64,000 nucleotides of DNA from UBA3937 sp050951585. Lineage in GTDB: Bacteria > Bacillota > Peptococcia > DRI-13 > DTU073. Position 1 is the stretch's first letter. Each line of letters starts with the position of its first letter. The notes under the pieces were generated by a model. The model ran no database searches, was not told where the DNA came from, and was given only the letters and a program-made list of their open reading frames with translations. This document shows, one piece after another, positions 33,177 through 41,113 of this stretch. Location: assembly GCA_050951585.1 (NCBI GenBank), contig JBMNJI010000006.1:372001-436000 (forward strand), in the 5' to 3' direction. The translations under genes were made by a program, and so were the position numbers.

Positions 33177-33195
33177 GAGAATGCAAATCGTTCTC
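33177..33195. promoter_or_regulatory. Candidate Fur-family operator
   Basis: GAGAATGCAAATCGTTCTC is an imperfect 19-bp palindrome matching 14 of 19 positions of the classical Fur box. It lies about 95 bp upstream of the small secreted protein gene and about 160 bp upstream of the divergent kinase gene. It could alternatively be a weak hairpin terminator, as a T run follows. Confidence 0.35.
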
Positions 33196-33288
33196 ATTTT
33201 TTTAATATTTATTTTGAATATTTAAGAACCATTTTTCGTTAGTATTTGTCATATAAGTAAATAAAAAATTAAATTTTGAGGTGATGAT

Positions 33289-33672
33289 ATGTTAAAAAAG
33301 AGTTTTTTACTCACCCTGGTCTGCATCATACTTTTCACAACCCCTCTGGCCGCCCAAGAAATGATTATTCAAGGTTACTCAGATGTATTTATGTCATATG
33401 AAGCAAGTATTGGTGTATACGGTTCCAGAATTATCTGTGAAGCTGGTTCGGATTTAGCAGGCTATTACGACACATCAATCAAAATGCAACTACAAAAATA
33501 TGTCAACGGAAGCTGGGTAACACTACAATCATGGTATAGAGAAACACACCATTGCACTATTACCATTGTCGGCGGCTACGACAAGGCCCCGGGAGTGTAT
33601 CGTACCATTGCCACCCACAAAGCCGGCGGAGAAACCCAATACTCATATAGCCCTAATTTTTTAGTTAATTAA
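33289..33672 (+). CDS. Small secreted protein of 127 residues
   Basis: Signal peptide at residues 1-23 (LLTLVCIILFTTPLAAQ) then a ~100-residue beta-rich domain (MQLQKYVNGSWVTLQSW; APGVYRTIATHKAGGE). The pattern of alternating hydrophobics and the late ETQYSYSPNF resembles a family of Firmicute secreted proteins annotated DUF6147; the match is from memory of style, not a search. Ribosome site GAGGTG before ATG 33289. Ends with a strong terminator. Confidence 0.72.
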   Translation: MLKKSFLLTLVCIILFTTPLAAQEMIIQGYSDVFMSYEASIGVYGSRIICEAGSDLAGYYDTSIKMQLQKYVNGSWVTLQSWYRETHHCTITIVGGYDKAPGVYRTIATHKAGGETQYSYSPNFLVN

Positions 33673-33698
33673 TCGGTTCGATTAAAAAATCTGACGCA

Positions 33699-33733
33699 AT
33701 AGGAAGCTTGAGACAGCTTCCTATTTTTTATTT
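33699..33733 (+). terminator. Terminator of the small secreted protein gene
   Basis: ATAGGAAGCT (33699-33708) pairs with AGCTTCCTAT (33715-33724) around TGAGAC, followed by T6ATTTT. It overlaps the extended 3' end of the convergent anti-sigma-like gene. Confidence 0.92.
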
Positions 33734-33773
33734 TAATGATTCTATTACCTTGATTGCTTCCCGGTAATCCAGA

Positions 33774-34454
33774 TTAGCGGTGAACAACACGATAATTAAC
33801 ATTCTTTTCGGTCCAGCGAAATTCCAAAACCTTTTGCCGATCAAAAAGTATTACTTTAAGACCATTCTGCAAGGTAAGCTCCTCAAATTGGGCATTCTCC
33901 GGTACAAATGTATTGCGGTTATTCTCAATAAGCAGATTGTGCTGGGTTATGGTCAGAAAAGACTGTTCAGGCTGTTGAAAGCTGATGGTCACCGTCGATA
34001 GGGGGTATTCAACAGAATAAATACTGATCGCAGGTGGAGTGGCCGATAAAACCTCCGGCAAATATTTAGGATATACCACATTAAAAACGACCATGCTTTT
34101 CGCTTCTTCAAGAGTAACGCCTTCAAACTGACCCTCTTTATATTCTGGATTACGTCTTTCCGTGAAAATAAAATCATTGTTTTGCGACTTTTCTACCCAC
34201 TGAAACAGCTCATCTTTAAAACCGATCACCACCTGTGGGTTTAGTAAAGCACAAGAAGTGACTAAAAGAAGAGCTGCTGCCACAGTGAGCCATTTCATCC
34301 TTTGCGCAAACCTCTTTTTATTCTTTATGACAGCGTCATTTTTTTCTGCTATTTTCCGTTCAAAATCCTGCCATTTTTCTTCGGGATTAATCAAGGTTGG
34401 ACCATCAATGATTGCCTTCATGTTTTGCTTCATAAGCTCATCAAAATTATTCAT
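33774..34454 (-). CDS. DUF4367-like membrane anti-sigma-type protein, C-terminally frameshifted
   Basis: 226 residues: cytoplasmic N-terminal region with EEKWQDFERKIAEK, one membrane span (~50-70, WLTVAAALLLVTSCALL), then an extracellular DUF4367-type domain (VVYPKYLPEVLSATP; GLKVILFDRQKVLEFRWTEKNVNYRVV). It overlaps the sigma-factor gene by 4 nt, the standard layout for a membrane regulator of an ECF sigma factor. The frame stops at 33774. A +1 shift just before would add ANLDYREAIKVIESLK and end at 33728, the typical DUF4367 C-terminus. A recent frameshift is thus likely, and the visible protein may lack its last ~18 residues. Confidence 0.78.
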   Translation of the reverse strand: MNNFDELMKQNMKAIIDGPTLINPEEKWQDFERKIAEKNDAVIKNKKRFAQRMKWLTVAAALLLVTSCALLNPQVVIGFKDELFQWVEKSQNNDFIFTERRNPEYKEGQFEGVTLEEAKSMVVFNVVYPKYLPEVLSATPPAISIYSVEYPLSTVTISFQQPEQSFLTITQHNLLIENNRNTFVPENAQFEELTLQNGLKVILFDRQKVLEFRWTEKNVNYRVVHR

Positions 34455-35005
34455 CTGTCTGCGTTCTCCTCCTTACAACTTAAATAATCACCATAGATTT
34501 TCTGTAACGTAATCTCCAGGGTTTTCCTCGCCCGAAAAAGAGATGATTTAACTGTCCCTAAGGGAACCTGGAGATAATCTGCGATTTCCTGGTCTGTTAA
34601 GCTCCAATAATATTTTAAAATCACCATCTGACTAAGTAAGGGATCTAATAAATAAATGGCCCTGCGAATCTCCTGATTAGTTTCCTTCTCTAGGTATTTT
34701 TGACATGGTTCATAATCGTCCCATTGTTCTCCCCAGATATTCTTGATATGGAGGATTTTTTCCTCTTCCCCAATCGTCAAGCTCTTTTTATTCCGATTAT
34801 ACATATTGATGGCTTGCTTGGAACCAATAGCTGCCACCCAGGCACCAAATTTCTCCGGTTCTCTCAAAGTATGTAGATTAGTATAAGCCTTGAGAAACGC
34901 CTCCTGGGTTGCCTCCTCAGCCAAGGCCGAGTTTTTTAGTATTAACAAACAAGTGGAAAAGACTTTTTGATAATACTTAAGATAGAGAAGCCGAAATGCC
35001 TCCAT
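34451..35005 (-). CDS. ECF-type RNA polymerase sigma factor
   Basis: 184-residue alternative sigma factor. Region 2 (residues ~1-75) has YYQKVFSTCLLILKNSALAEE-like sequence and AFLKAY; region 4 (~115-170) has SQMVILKYYWSLTDQEIADY and the DNA-recognition helix PLGTVKSSLFRARKTL. ATG 35005 has GGAGGG upstream. Its 3' end overlaps the membrane regulator gene, so activity is probably held by that partner until an envelope signal arrives. Confidence 0.93.
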   Translation of the reverse strand: MEAFRLLYLKYYQKVFSTCLLILKNSALAEEATQEAFLKAYTNLHTLREPEKFGAWVAAIGSKQAINMYNRNKKSLTIGEEEKILHIKNIWGEQWDDYEPCQKYLEKETNQEIRRAIYLLDPLLSQMVILKYYWSLTDQEIADYLQVPLGTVKSSLFRARKTLEITLQKIYGDYLSCKEENADR

Positions 35006-35057
35006 GTCAAATCCCTCCGTCTCCTACCTGTTTATGTTCCTTAACCCCACTTTTTGT

Positions 35058-36599
35058 TTAAGATCGGATTTCATTCTTCCCCCTGTCTAAAGAACGATAT
35101 TGTAAAGCCTCCGCAAGATGTGTCACGCCAATTATTTCACTATTAGCAAGATCGGCGATAGTTCGCGCTATTTTTAATATTCGCTCATGGGAACGTACAC
35201 TAAGACCCAACGTCGTATATACTCTCTGCAGTAAACTTTTCGCATCGTCATGCAACTGGCAATACTTTCGCACATCTTGATTATTCATGAACGCATTACA
35301 GGTTATCCCGCGTCCGTTAAAACGCTTGAGCTGTCTTAATCGAGCGTCCTTCACTCTTTGGCGTACTACCTGCGAATTCTCTTCCGGTCTGTTGTCATGC
35401 AGTTCATGATAAGCCAACCGGGGGACTTCCACATGCAAATCGATACGATCCAGCAAAGGACCGGATAATTTATTCCGGTATTTATTCACCTGATACGGCG
35501 TACAGGTGCATTCTCTGGTGTTGTCTCCGTAATACCCGCAATAACAGGGATTGGCTGCCGCAATAAGCTGAAATCTGGCCGGATAGGTGATTACGGCGGA
35601 AACCCTGGAAATAGTCACAACTTTTTCTTCTAAGGGCTGTCTTAATGATTCCAGCACATCACGCCGAAATTCAGGTACTTCATCCAAAAATAAAACTCCA
35701 TGTGTCGCTAAAGTAACTTCCCCCGGACTCGGAACAAGACCCCCGCCGATAATACTGGCTGCTGAAGCGGAATGATGCGGAGCGCGAAAAGGCCGGCTGG
35801 TTACTAACGGCTTTTCTTTACTAAGCAGTCCCGCAATGCTATAGACCTTGCTCACTTCTAAGGCTTCCTCCGTGGTCAATGGTGGCAAAATGGAAGGAAA
35901 GCACTTGGCCAGTAAGCTCTTCCCGCACCCGGGCGAACCGATAAAAAGAAGATTGTGCCCGCCAGCCGCCGCCACCTCCATCGCCCTTTTGGCTAATCTT
36001 TGCCCTTTCACATCCGCCAAATCATAAATCGTCTCCTGCTTGTCCACCAAATAATGCTCAAGGCTTTGGGGCGCGACTTTCGGATAAAGATGCGGGTTTT
36101 CGAGAAACTTCACAACCTCTTCCAATCTACTAAAACAATACGCTGTTCCCTGGGCGAGAGCTACCTCTCCATGATTATCCTCCGCCACGATGAAAGCTCT
36201 TCCGTTCTCCGAACTTACAAATAACGCCATCGGCAAAATACCGGGGACCCCTCTGATAGCTCCATCTAAAGATAACTCGCCGGTCAGATAATAAGCGGGG
36301 AGAAATTCTGTCTTCAACTGTTCCGTAGCCGCTAAGATCCCAATCGCAATGGCCAGGTCAAAACCCGGTCCTTCCTTTTTGAGATCAGCAGGCGCCAGAT
36401 TCACGATAATCTTGCGCGGTGGAAAAACAAATCCGGCATTTTTTATCGCCGTGCGCACTCTTTCTTTACTTTCCTTGACGGTGGTATCCGGTAAACCTAC
36501 GATGGTAAATTCGGGTAACCCACCGGAAGCATCCACTTCAACTTCAATCGGATAAGGGTCCATCCCCACTATCGTACAGCCATTAACACGTGCTAACAA
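35058..36599 (-). CDS. yifB: YifB/ComM family Mg-chelatase-like AAA ATPase
   Basis: 513 residues: N-terminal ChlI/Lon-protease-like fold (~1-165), AAA+ module with Walker A GSPGCGKSLLAK (~215) and Walker B LFLDEVPEF, a CYCGYYGDNTRECTC cysteine insertion, and the C-terminal Mg-chelatase domain. ComM relatives act as DNA helicases promoting branch migration in natural transformation; the role in Firmicutes is less clear. The frame opens at 36623, but TTG 36599 follows GGGGGGAAGG and gives the usual start LARVNGCTIVGMD. In this lineage the gene commonly follows rnhB-yraN. Confidence 0.92.
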   Translation of the reverse strand: MLARVNGCTIVGMDPYPIEVEVDASGGLPEFTIVGLPDTTVKESKERVRTAIKNAGFVFPPRKIIVNLAPADLKKEGPGFDLAIAIGILAATEQLKTEFLPAYYLTGELSLDGAIRGVPGILPMALFVSSENGRAFIVAEDNHGEVALAQGTAYCFSRLEEVVKFLENPHLYPKVAPQSLEHYLVDKQETIYDLADVKGQRLAKRAMEVAAAGGHNLLFIGSPGCGKSLLAKCFPSILPPLTTEEALEVSKVYSIAGLLSKEKPLVTSRPFRAPHHSASAASIIGGGLVPSPGEVTLATHGVLFLDEVPEFRRDVLESLRQPLEEKVVTISRVSAVITYPARFQLIAAANPCYCGYYGDNTRECTCTPYQVNKYRNKLSGPLLDRIDLHVEVPRLAYHELHDNRPEENSQVVRQRVKDARLRQLKRFNGRGITCNAFMNNQDVRKYCQLHDDAKSLLQRVYTTLGLSVRSHERILKIARTIADLANSEIIGVTHLAEALQYRSLDRGKNEIRS

Positions 36600-36721
36600 T
36601 ATCCTTCCCCCCAGACAAATCAATCAAGGAAAACCACAATCAGCGTAGATCAGTGTATTTGTTGTCAGTTTACCACAAACACTTGTTTGGGGTCAAGGTT
36701 CGCCATTCAATGATTTGATTT

Positions 36722-36758
36722 GTTAAAAAATACTGCCTGGTTTTCTTACAGGCAGTAT
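36722..36758 (-). terminator. Terminator of the phosphodiester glycosidase unit
   Basis: ATACTGCCTG (36730-36739) pairs with CAGGCAGTAT (36749-36758); on the minus strand T7 follows. It lies 25 bp after the stop at 36784. Confidence 0.88.
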
Positions 36759-36783
36759 CCCAAGTTGCTATTCAAACATTACT

Positions 36784-37830
36784 CTAAGGCATAATTACAA
36801 TATTCGTCACTACCGGCCGTAATTTACCATCCGAGGGGCGGTTCAATACTTCATTTTGATAAATAAAAGTACTGGATCCTCCACCATCTAAATTATATCC
36901 TTCCTTCACGCCCAATTCAATCAATTTATCGATTAGCCTTTCCAAAGTCACGCCACTACTCCAATCTGACTGACGCCCGTCAACGACAATCATGATCAGA
37001 TCACCGTTCGCATATTCCCCGATGATGGTCCGGGGTTGATTTGTTTTCGCCCAGTCCGGAGGAATCGGATGTTTGACCCCTCCCTTGATTAAGACGGGGA
37101 TAAAACTCACTCCCTGCCAGGGATCCAGGGACATCAGCTGATCCTCTTCCGTAAAAATACCACCAATCAAGCGTCCCTTTCGATTAATCCCCGAAAAGGA
37201 GAGATTGCCCGGATAAGCATTAAAAGGACCTACCAGTTTCCCGTCAATAACCACATTTCCGATATGTATCCCCTGGGGCTGACCATCGCGCATTTCCGTA
37301 TAGAAACCACCGCCGTTAATTCCTAAGATTGCACCCGTTCTTTGCACTGCTTCCATTGTTGTTTCCTTGGCCCCAATTTTGTCCTGGGCAAGCACAACCT
37401 TAAATACTTTGGGATCATAAAGCTTCACCTTGGCGATAAATCCGCGATAGCCGAGCTCCTGCAGCTTAAATACCTTTATTTCTACCCGCCGGGAGGCGTA
37501 CTCCTTCACCGGCGGACCGAGCATTTTCAAAATCCGTTCCTCGTATATCTGATCGGATTTCCTTTCCTGCTTTGAGGCCACTTTAGTTAAATCTCCTAAA
37601 ACCTGGTCTTGTTCCTCATACTGCGCTTTCTGCTCATCCGCCTGTTGATAAAGAAGAGCCAGTTTATCCTCCAGCGCAAACATACTTTGCTGAAAATCAT
37701 CCAGGGAATTATTGGTCTCAGCGACCGGTATCAGCAGGTTCTGCACCGCAGCATCTAAACTATTCAGCGTAAGCAACATCCCCAGCAGAGGCGCAATTAT
37801 TAAGGCAACTAAGATGTTCACCGTACGCAT
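36784..37830 (-). CDS. Phosphodiester glycosidase family protein (NAGPA domain), membrane-anchored
   Basis: 348 residues. An N-terminal signal anchor (~5-25) and a coiled-coil stalk (~45-95) precede the catalytic NAGPA-type domain (~150-345) with GAILGINGGGFYTEM, QPRTIIGEYANGDLIMIVVDG and the C-terminal GYNLDGGGSSTFIYQ. Homologs cleave GlcNAc-phosphodiesters or act in sporulation/teichoic acid turnover; the substrate here is unknown. Starts 1 nt inside the preceding coiled-coil gene (ATGA overlap), so the two are coupled. Confidence 0.9.
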   Translation of the reverse strand: MRTVNILVALIIAPLLGMLLTLNSLDAAVQNLLIPVAETNNSLDDFQQSMFALEDKLALLYQQADEQKAQYEEQDQVLGDLTKVASKQERKSDQIYEERILKMLGPPVKEYASRRVEIKVFKLQELGYRGFIAKVKLYDPKVFKVVLAQDKIGAKETTMEAVQRTGAILGINGGGFYTEMRDGQPQGIHIGNVVIDGKLVGPFNAYPGNLSFSGINRKGRLIGGIFTEEDQLMSLDPWQGVSFIPVLIKGGVKHPIPPDWAKTNQPRTIIGEYANGDLIMIVVDGRQSDWSSGVTLERLIDKLIELGVKEGYNLDGGGSSTFIYQNEVLNRPSDGKLRPVVTNIVIMP

Positions 37831-38228
37831 CAGGGAGCCTCCTTCAAGATATTCAAGCTCTTTTCCAACGCTTTTAATTGATCATCCAACAGTTCAATCT
37901 TCTCATTTAGCTCTTCCTGAATATCGCCCGCTGATGAAAGTGTCTCATCAGTGTCACTGAGCGCATTCTTTAACGCGTTCAGTTCATTATTTAAAGCGGA
38001 AAGTTTTTCATTGACCTCCTGCATATGTAAGGCATTGGTTTGCTGCAGGTTGGTAATTGTCTGATCAAAATATTGTTTTGTGAAAGAAAAACCACCGTAG
38101 ACTAATCCTCCCCAAACAAGCAAAAACAATAACACATAGGCAATCCCTTTGCCGATTGATGTGTTCTTATTCCGTCTTCTCACGTTTTCTTTGTCTTGAA
38201 GGTATAATTGTTCGGCATCTGACCTCAT
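37830..38228 (-). CDS. Membrane-anchored coiled-coil protein
   Basis: 132 residues: a basic cytoplasmic N-terminus (~1-25), one transmembrane span (~27-48, IAYVLLFLLVWGGLVYGGF) and a long extracellular coiled coil (~55-130, LNNELNALKNAL; LDDQLKALEKSLNIL). No enzyme domain. Overlaps the NAGPA gene by 1 nt, and both encode coiled-coil stalks, suggesting the products associate at the membrane. No family is recognised. Confidence 0.75.
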   Translation of the reverse strand: MRSDAEQLYLQDKENVRRRNKNTSIGKGIAYVLLFLLVWGGLVYGGFSFTKQYFDQTITNLQQTNALHMQEVNEKLSALNNELNALKNALSDTDETLSSAGDIQEELNEKIELLDDQLKALEKSLNILKEAP

Positions 38229-38340
38229 GAAGACCCTCCTCTCCTCCTGCTCAATTCCCCTTAGTTTTACTTCTCTCTTTTTCCTTGATTTCCTGCACAG
38301 AAAATGTTATTCCTCTAAATGCCTGCCTTTACAATTATCT

Positions 38341-38715
38341 CTAAAAAGCATTTTTGAATAATTCTACCGTTTTAATTGTATCCTGCTGTTCAAAGAGCAC
38401 CCCAATCACATCAAAACGGCATTCGCGCTGTTGTAGCTCCTTGTTACATTGTAAATAATATTCCGCCACTTTGCGCACTTTCCGCTGTTTAACCCAATTC
38501 ACCGTTTCTTGAGGCCAGCCAAAATCCGCACCGCTTCTGCTGCGCACTTCCACAAAAACCAAAGTCTCTCCGTCTTCAGCAATAATATCAATTTCGCCCA
38601 CAAAACAGCGAAAATTTCTTTTCCTCAGTCGATACCCCTGTTGCTCGAGATAATCTGCCGCCGCATCCTCGGCCTTTCTTCCCAGAATAATATGCTCCAC
38701 TTTTCTACACCTCAC
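38341..38715 (-). CDS. yraN: YraN family protein (UPF0102)
   Basis: 124 residues of the endonuclease-like UPF0102 family. GRKAEDAAADYLEQQGY, then VGEIDIIAEDGETLVFVEVRSR carries the PD-(D/E)XK-type Asp and Glu. Biochemical role unknown. Overlaps rnhB by 4 nt, the near-universal rnhB-yraN pairing. Confidence 0.93.
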   Translation of the reverse strand: MRCRKVEHIILGRKAEDAAADYLEQQGYRLRKRNFRCFVGEIDIIAEDGETLVFVEVRSRSGADFGWPQETVNWVKQRKVRKVAEYYLQCNKELQQRECRFDVIGVLFEQQDTIKTVELFKNAF

Positions 38716-39368
38716 CAGTTTACGAGGATTTTTTGTAAAAAACTCCGCCGATGCACCGGGGAAGGTCCGTATAATTGTAACGCTTCCCGATGATGGGCTG
38801 TCCCGTATCCTTTATTATCCTTAAACCCATAAACCGGATAAAACTCATCCAGCAAGACCATCAGCCTGTCCCGGTATGTTTTGGCAATGATTGAGGCCGC
38901 AGCGATGGCTGCACATGTACTGTCTCCGCGGACAATACTCTCCTGCGGTATATCGGCATCAATGTGCATGGCATCCAGCAAGAGATAATCCGGACACACC
39001 TTTAAGGAACGAACTGCTTTGGCCATGGCTACTTTTGTGGCTTGATAGATATTAATTCGGTCAATCTCCTTATGATTGACTAAACCCACTGCCCAGGCAA
39101 CTGCTTCCGCCTTAATCTGCCCCGCCAGTTTTTCCCGCTTCGCGGCGCTCAACTTTTTTGAATCATCCAATCCGGGAAGAAAGCTATTGGCCGGGAGAAT
39201 AACACATGCCGCCACAACCGGGCCTGCCAAAGGCCCCCTTCCTGCTTCATCCACCCCGCCTACCGCTCGAAAACCCAATTCCTGCAGGGATAATTCTTTT
39301 TGCCGCAATTCAATAAACCGGCTGATTTCTTTTTCCTTTGCCGCTGTCTGTTTTTCTTTACTCTTCAT
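38712..39368 (-). CDS. rnhB: Ribonuclease HII
   Basis: Removes RNA from RNA-DNA hybrids and single ribonucleotides in DNA. 218 residues from ATG 39368 (AGGAGG 12 nt upstream, start inside the end of rbgA); a longer frame to 39404 has no signal. VDEAGRGPLAGP supplies the DEDD Asp-Glu pair, with DDSKKLS, LLLDAMHID and GDSTCAAIAAASIIAKTYRD following. The N-terminal ~50 residues are a charged helix common in Firmicute RNase HII. Confidence 0.96.
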   Translation of the reverse strand: MKSKEKQTAAKEKEISRFIELRQKELSLQELGFRAVGGVDEAGRGPLAGPVVAACVILPANSFLPGLDDSKKLSAAKREKLAGQIKAEAVAWAVGLVNHKEIDRINIYQATKVAMAKAVRSLKVCPDYLLLDAMHIDADIPQESIVRGDSTCAAIAAASIIAKTYRDRLMVLLDEFYPVYGFKDNKGYGTAHHREALQLYGPSPVHRRSFLQKILVNW

Positions 39369-40263
39369 CAGTTGCTGTATCCTCCTGTTTCGCAACTTTT
39401 TCAAGTGAACTATCCGGGCATAAAGAATCCATAGTCATGCGACCTAACTTCCCGCCGCGAAATTCCGAAAGTAAGATAGCGGCCCCTTTCTCAAGATCAA
39501 CTTTCCCGCCAGGCACCAGCAAGCCTCTTTTCCGGCAAATTTCGGTCAGTACCACAGGCGTATCCGGTTTTTCCTCGACGGAAAATCTTGCGGCTATTCT
39601 GCCGGGTTTATGCTCCAACATCCAGCCCAAAAGCCACAAAGACAACTCCAGAGAATCATAGATTGTATCTTTAATGGCGCCTGTTACAGCTAATTTGTAC
39701 CCGGTTACCTCATTATCGAATTTCGGCCAGAGAATACCAGGCATATCGAGCAGCTCAATTTCATTCTCCAGTCTGATCCACTGTTTACCTCTGGTTACCC
39801 CCGGCCGATCAGCCGTTTCGGTTGCTTCTTTGCCGGCAAGGTTATTAATCAGGGTCGATTTACCAACATTGGGTATACCAACCACCATCAGCCGAATGGT
39901 TCTATTTTTGATTCCCCGCGCTAAGCGGCGCGTCAAAACGCTTTGTGCTTCTTTCCGCACCATTTCCAGGATTTTTTTCTGACGGTTCCGTCCTCGATTC
40001 TGCACAGAATCAAAAACAAGCGTCGAAATACCCTGCGCAGTGTAATACTCCAGCCATTTCGCCGTCTCTTCTTCCTCGGCCAAGCCGGCTTTGTTCAAAA
40101 CCAAAACCGCAGGCTTTTCGCCAAGTAATTCTTGCAATAAAGGATTTCTACTGCTGGCAGGCAACCTGGCATCAACCAATTCTAAGACTACATCGACTAA
40201 TTTAAGATGATCTAAAATTAACCTTTTGGTCTTTGCCATATGCCCCGGAAACCAATTAACCAT
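39358..40263 (-). CDS. rbgA: Ribosome biogenesis GTPase RbgA (YlqF)
   Basis: Circularly permuted GTPase that promotes late 50S assembly. 301 residues beginning MVNWFPGHMAKTKRLI, a family hallmark; the ATG at 40263 follows AAGGAG, while the frame opens at 40281. Permuted motifs run in order G4 (NKAG, ~61), G1 (GIPNVGKSTLINNL), G3 (DMPGILWPK), followed by a helical C-terminal domain. Overlaps rnhB. Confidence 0.96.
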   Translation of the reverse strand: MVNWFPGHMAKTKRLILDHLKLVDVVLELVDARLPASSRNPLLQELLGEKPAVLVLNKAGLAEEEETAKWLEYYTAQGISTLVFDSVQNRGRNRQKKILEMVRKEAQSVLTRRLARGIKNRTIRLMVVGIPNVGKSTLINNLAGKEATETADRPGVTRGKQWIRLENEIELLDMPGILWPKFDNEVTGYKLAVTGAIKDTIYDSLELSLWLLGWMLEHKPGRIAARFSVEEKPDTPVVLTEICRKRGLLVPGGKVDLEKGAAILLSEFRGGKLGRMTMDSLCPDSSLEKVAKQEDTATDEE

Positions 40264-40324
40264 CTGCCCGCTCCTTATCATTCACATTATTGTCCTGTTT
40301 TCCGTAGCGACCCTCGCTAAATGC

Positions 40325-40354
40325 GAAAAAAGGAACTGAGCTTCTCAGTCCCTT
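40325..40354 (-). terminator. Terminator after rplS
   Basis: GGACTGAG/CTCAGTTC-type 9-bp stem with a 3-nt loop and T6 on the minus strand, just past the rplS stop at 40362. Some read-through into rbgA is likely as no other promoter is obvious. Confidence 0.75.
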
Positions 40355-40361
40355 CTCGCAG

Positions 40362-40706
40362 TTATTTCGCTCTTTCTTTAATTCTTGCCGCTTTCCCGGA
40401 TAACTTCCGTAAATAATAAAGTTTAGCTCTACGTACAAGTCCTTTGCGGACTACTTCGATTTTTTGCACTCTAGGTGTATGCACAAGGAAACAACGCTCA
40501 ACACCAACACCATAAGAAATCCGGCGCACCGTGAAAGTTTCATTCAATCCACTTCCCCTTCTTTTGATGACCGTGCCAACAAAAGCCTGAATTCTTTCCC
40601 TGTTACCTTCAACTACCTTAACATGCACACGAACTGTATCGCCAGGCCGAAAATCTGGAATATCATTACGTAATTGTTCAGCTTCAATAGATTTTAACAA
40701 ATCCAT
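40362..40706 (-). CDS. rplS: 50S ribosomal protein L19
   Basis: 114 residues, full length. Recognised by PDFRPGDTVRVHVKVVEG, GTVIKRRGSGLNETFTVR and the C-terminal RRAKLYYLRKLSGKAARI. Strong AAGGAGGG before ATG 40706. In most Firmicutes rplS directly follows trmD; here the 41114 plus-strand gene separates them. Confidence 0.98.
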   Translation of the reverse strand: MDLLKSIEAEQLRNDIPDFRPGDTVRVHVKVVEGNRERIQAFVGTVIKRRGSGLNETFTVRRISYGVGVERCFLVHTPRVQKIEVVRKGLVRRAKLYYLRKLSGKAARIKERAK

Positions 40707-40741
40707 CAGTATGACCCTCCTTCCACCTAGATGTTCTTATC

Positions 40742-40764
40742 CCGCCTGTCTATCGGGACAGCGG
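40742..40764 (-). promoter_or_regulatory. Hairpin in the rplS 5' leader, candidate L19 autoregulatory leader
   Basis: CCGC-C-TGTC / GACA-GCGG with a 6-nt loop and one bulged C, about 35 nt upstream of the start. Firmicute rplS often carries an L19-binding leader. Position and shape fit, but no consensus could be checked. Confidence 0.35.
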
Positions 40765-40997
40765 ACCATCCATTTTCACCAAAAACAGCCTCCATCTAAG
40801 GCTAAGTTATTATATCATATCTACCTGCAGTTTAACAAGCATTTTTGGAAAACTATGTGTTTATCGTGTGATATTGTCACCCTATCAATTATCGTGAGAA
40901 AATGTCGGCCCCCAACTATTTTCCCAATAATCAACATAAGACAATAAGACTTGAGTACTATAATTATCTAAAATTTCTATCATCTTTTTACTTGAGA

Positions 40998-41025
40998 TTG
41001 TTAATTTCTGGCTATACAATATAAT
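40998..41025 (+). promoter_or_regulatory. Candidate promoter of the secreted beta-helix gene
   Basis: TTGTTA and a perfect TATAAT with a 16-bp spacer, 89 bp upstream of ATG 41114. Confidence 0.45.
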
Positions 41026-41113
41026 TAAGGAAAATTGTATACTTTTTCACCTCGCTAATTCAGGCTTTTTATCTCCGTTTAATATAGATATTAATATTAA
41101 GGAGGGGAAAAGA

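Larger units (their letters stand above)
40707..41113. other. Intergenic region between rplS and the secreted beta-helix gene
   Basis: 407 bp. It holds the rplS leader with a hairpin near 40742-40764 and a plus-strand promoter candidate at 40998-41025. The central part (40800-40990) is AT-rich with no supported gene; the 78-residue frame across it has no family signal or ribosome site. Confidence 0.6.
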
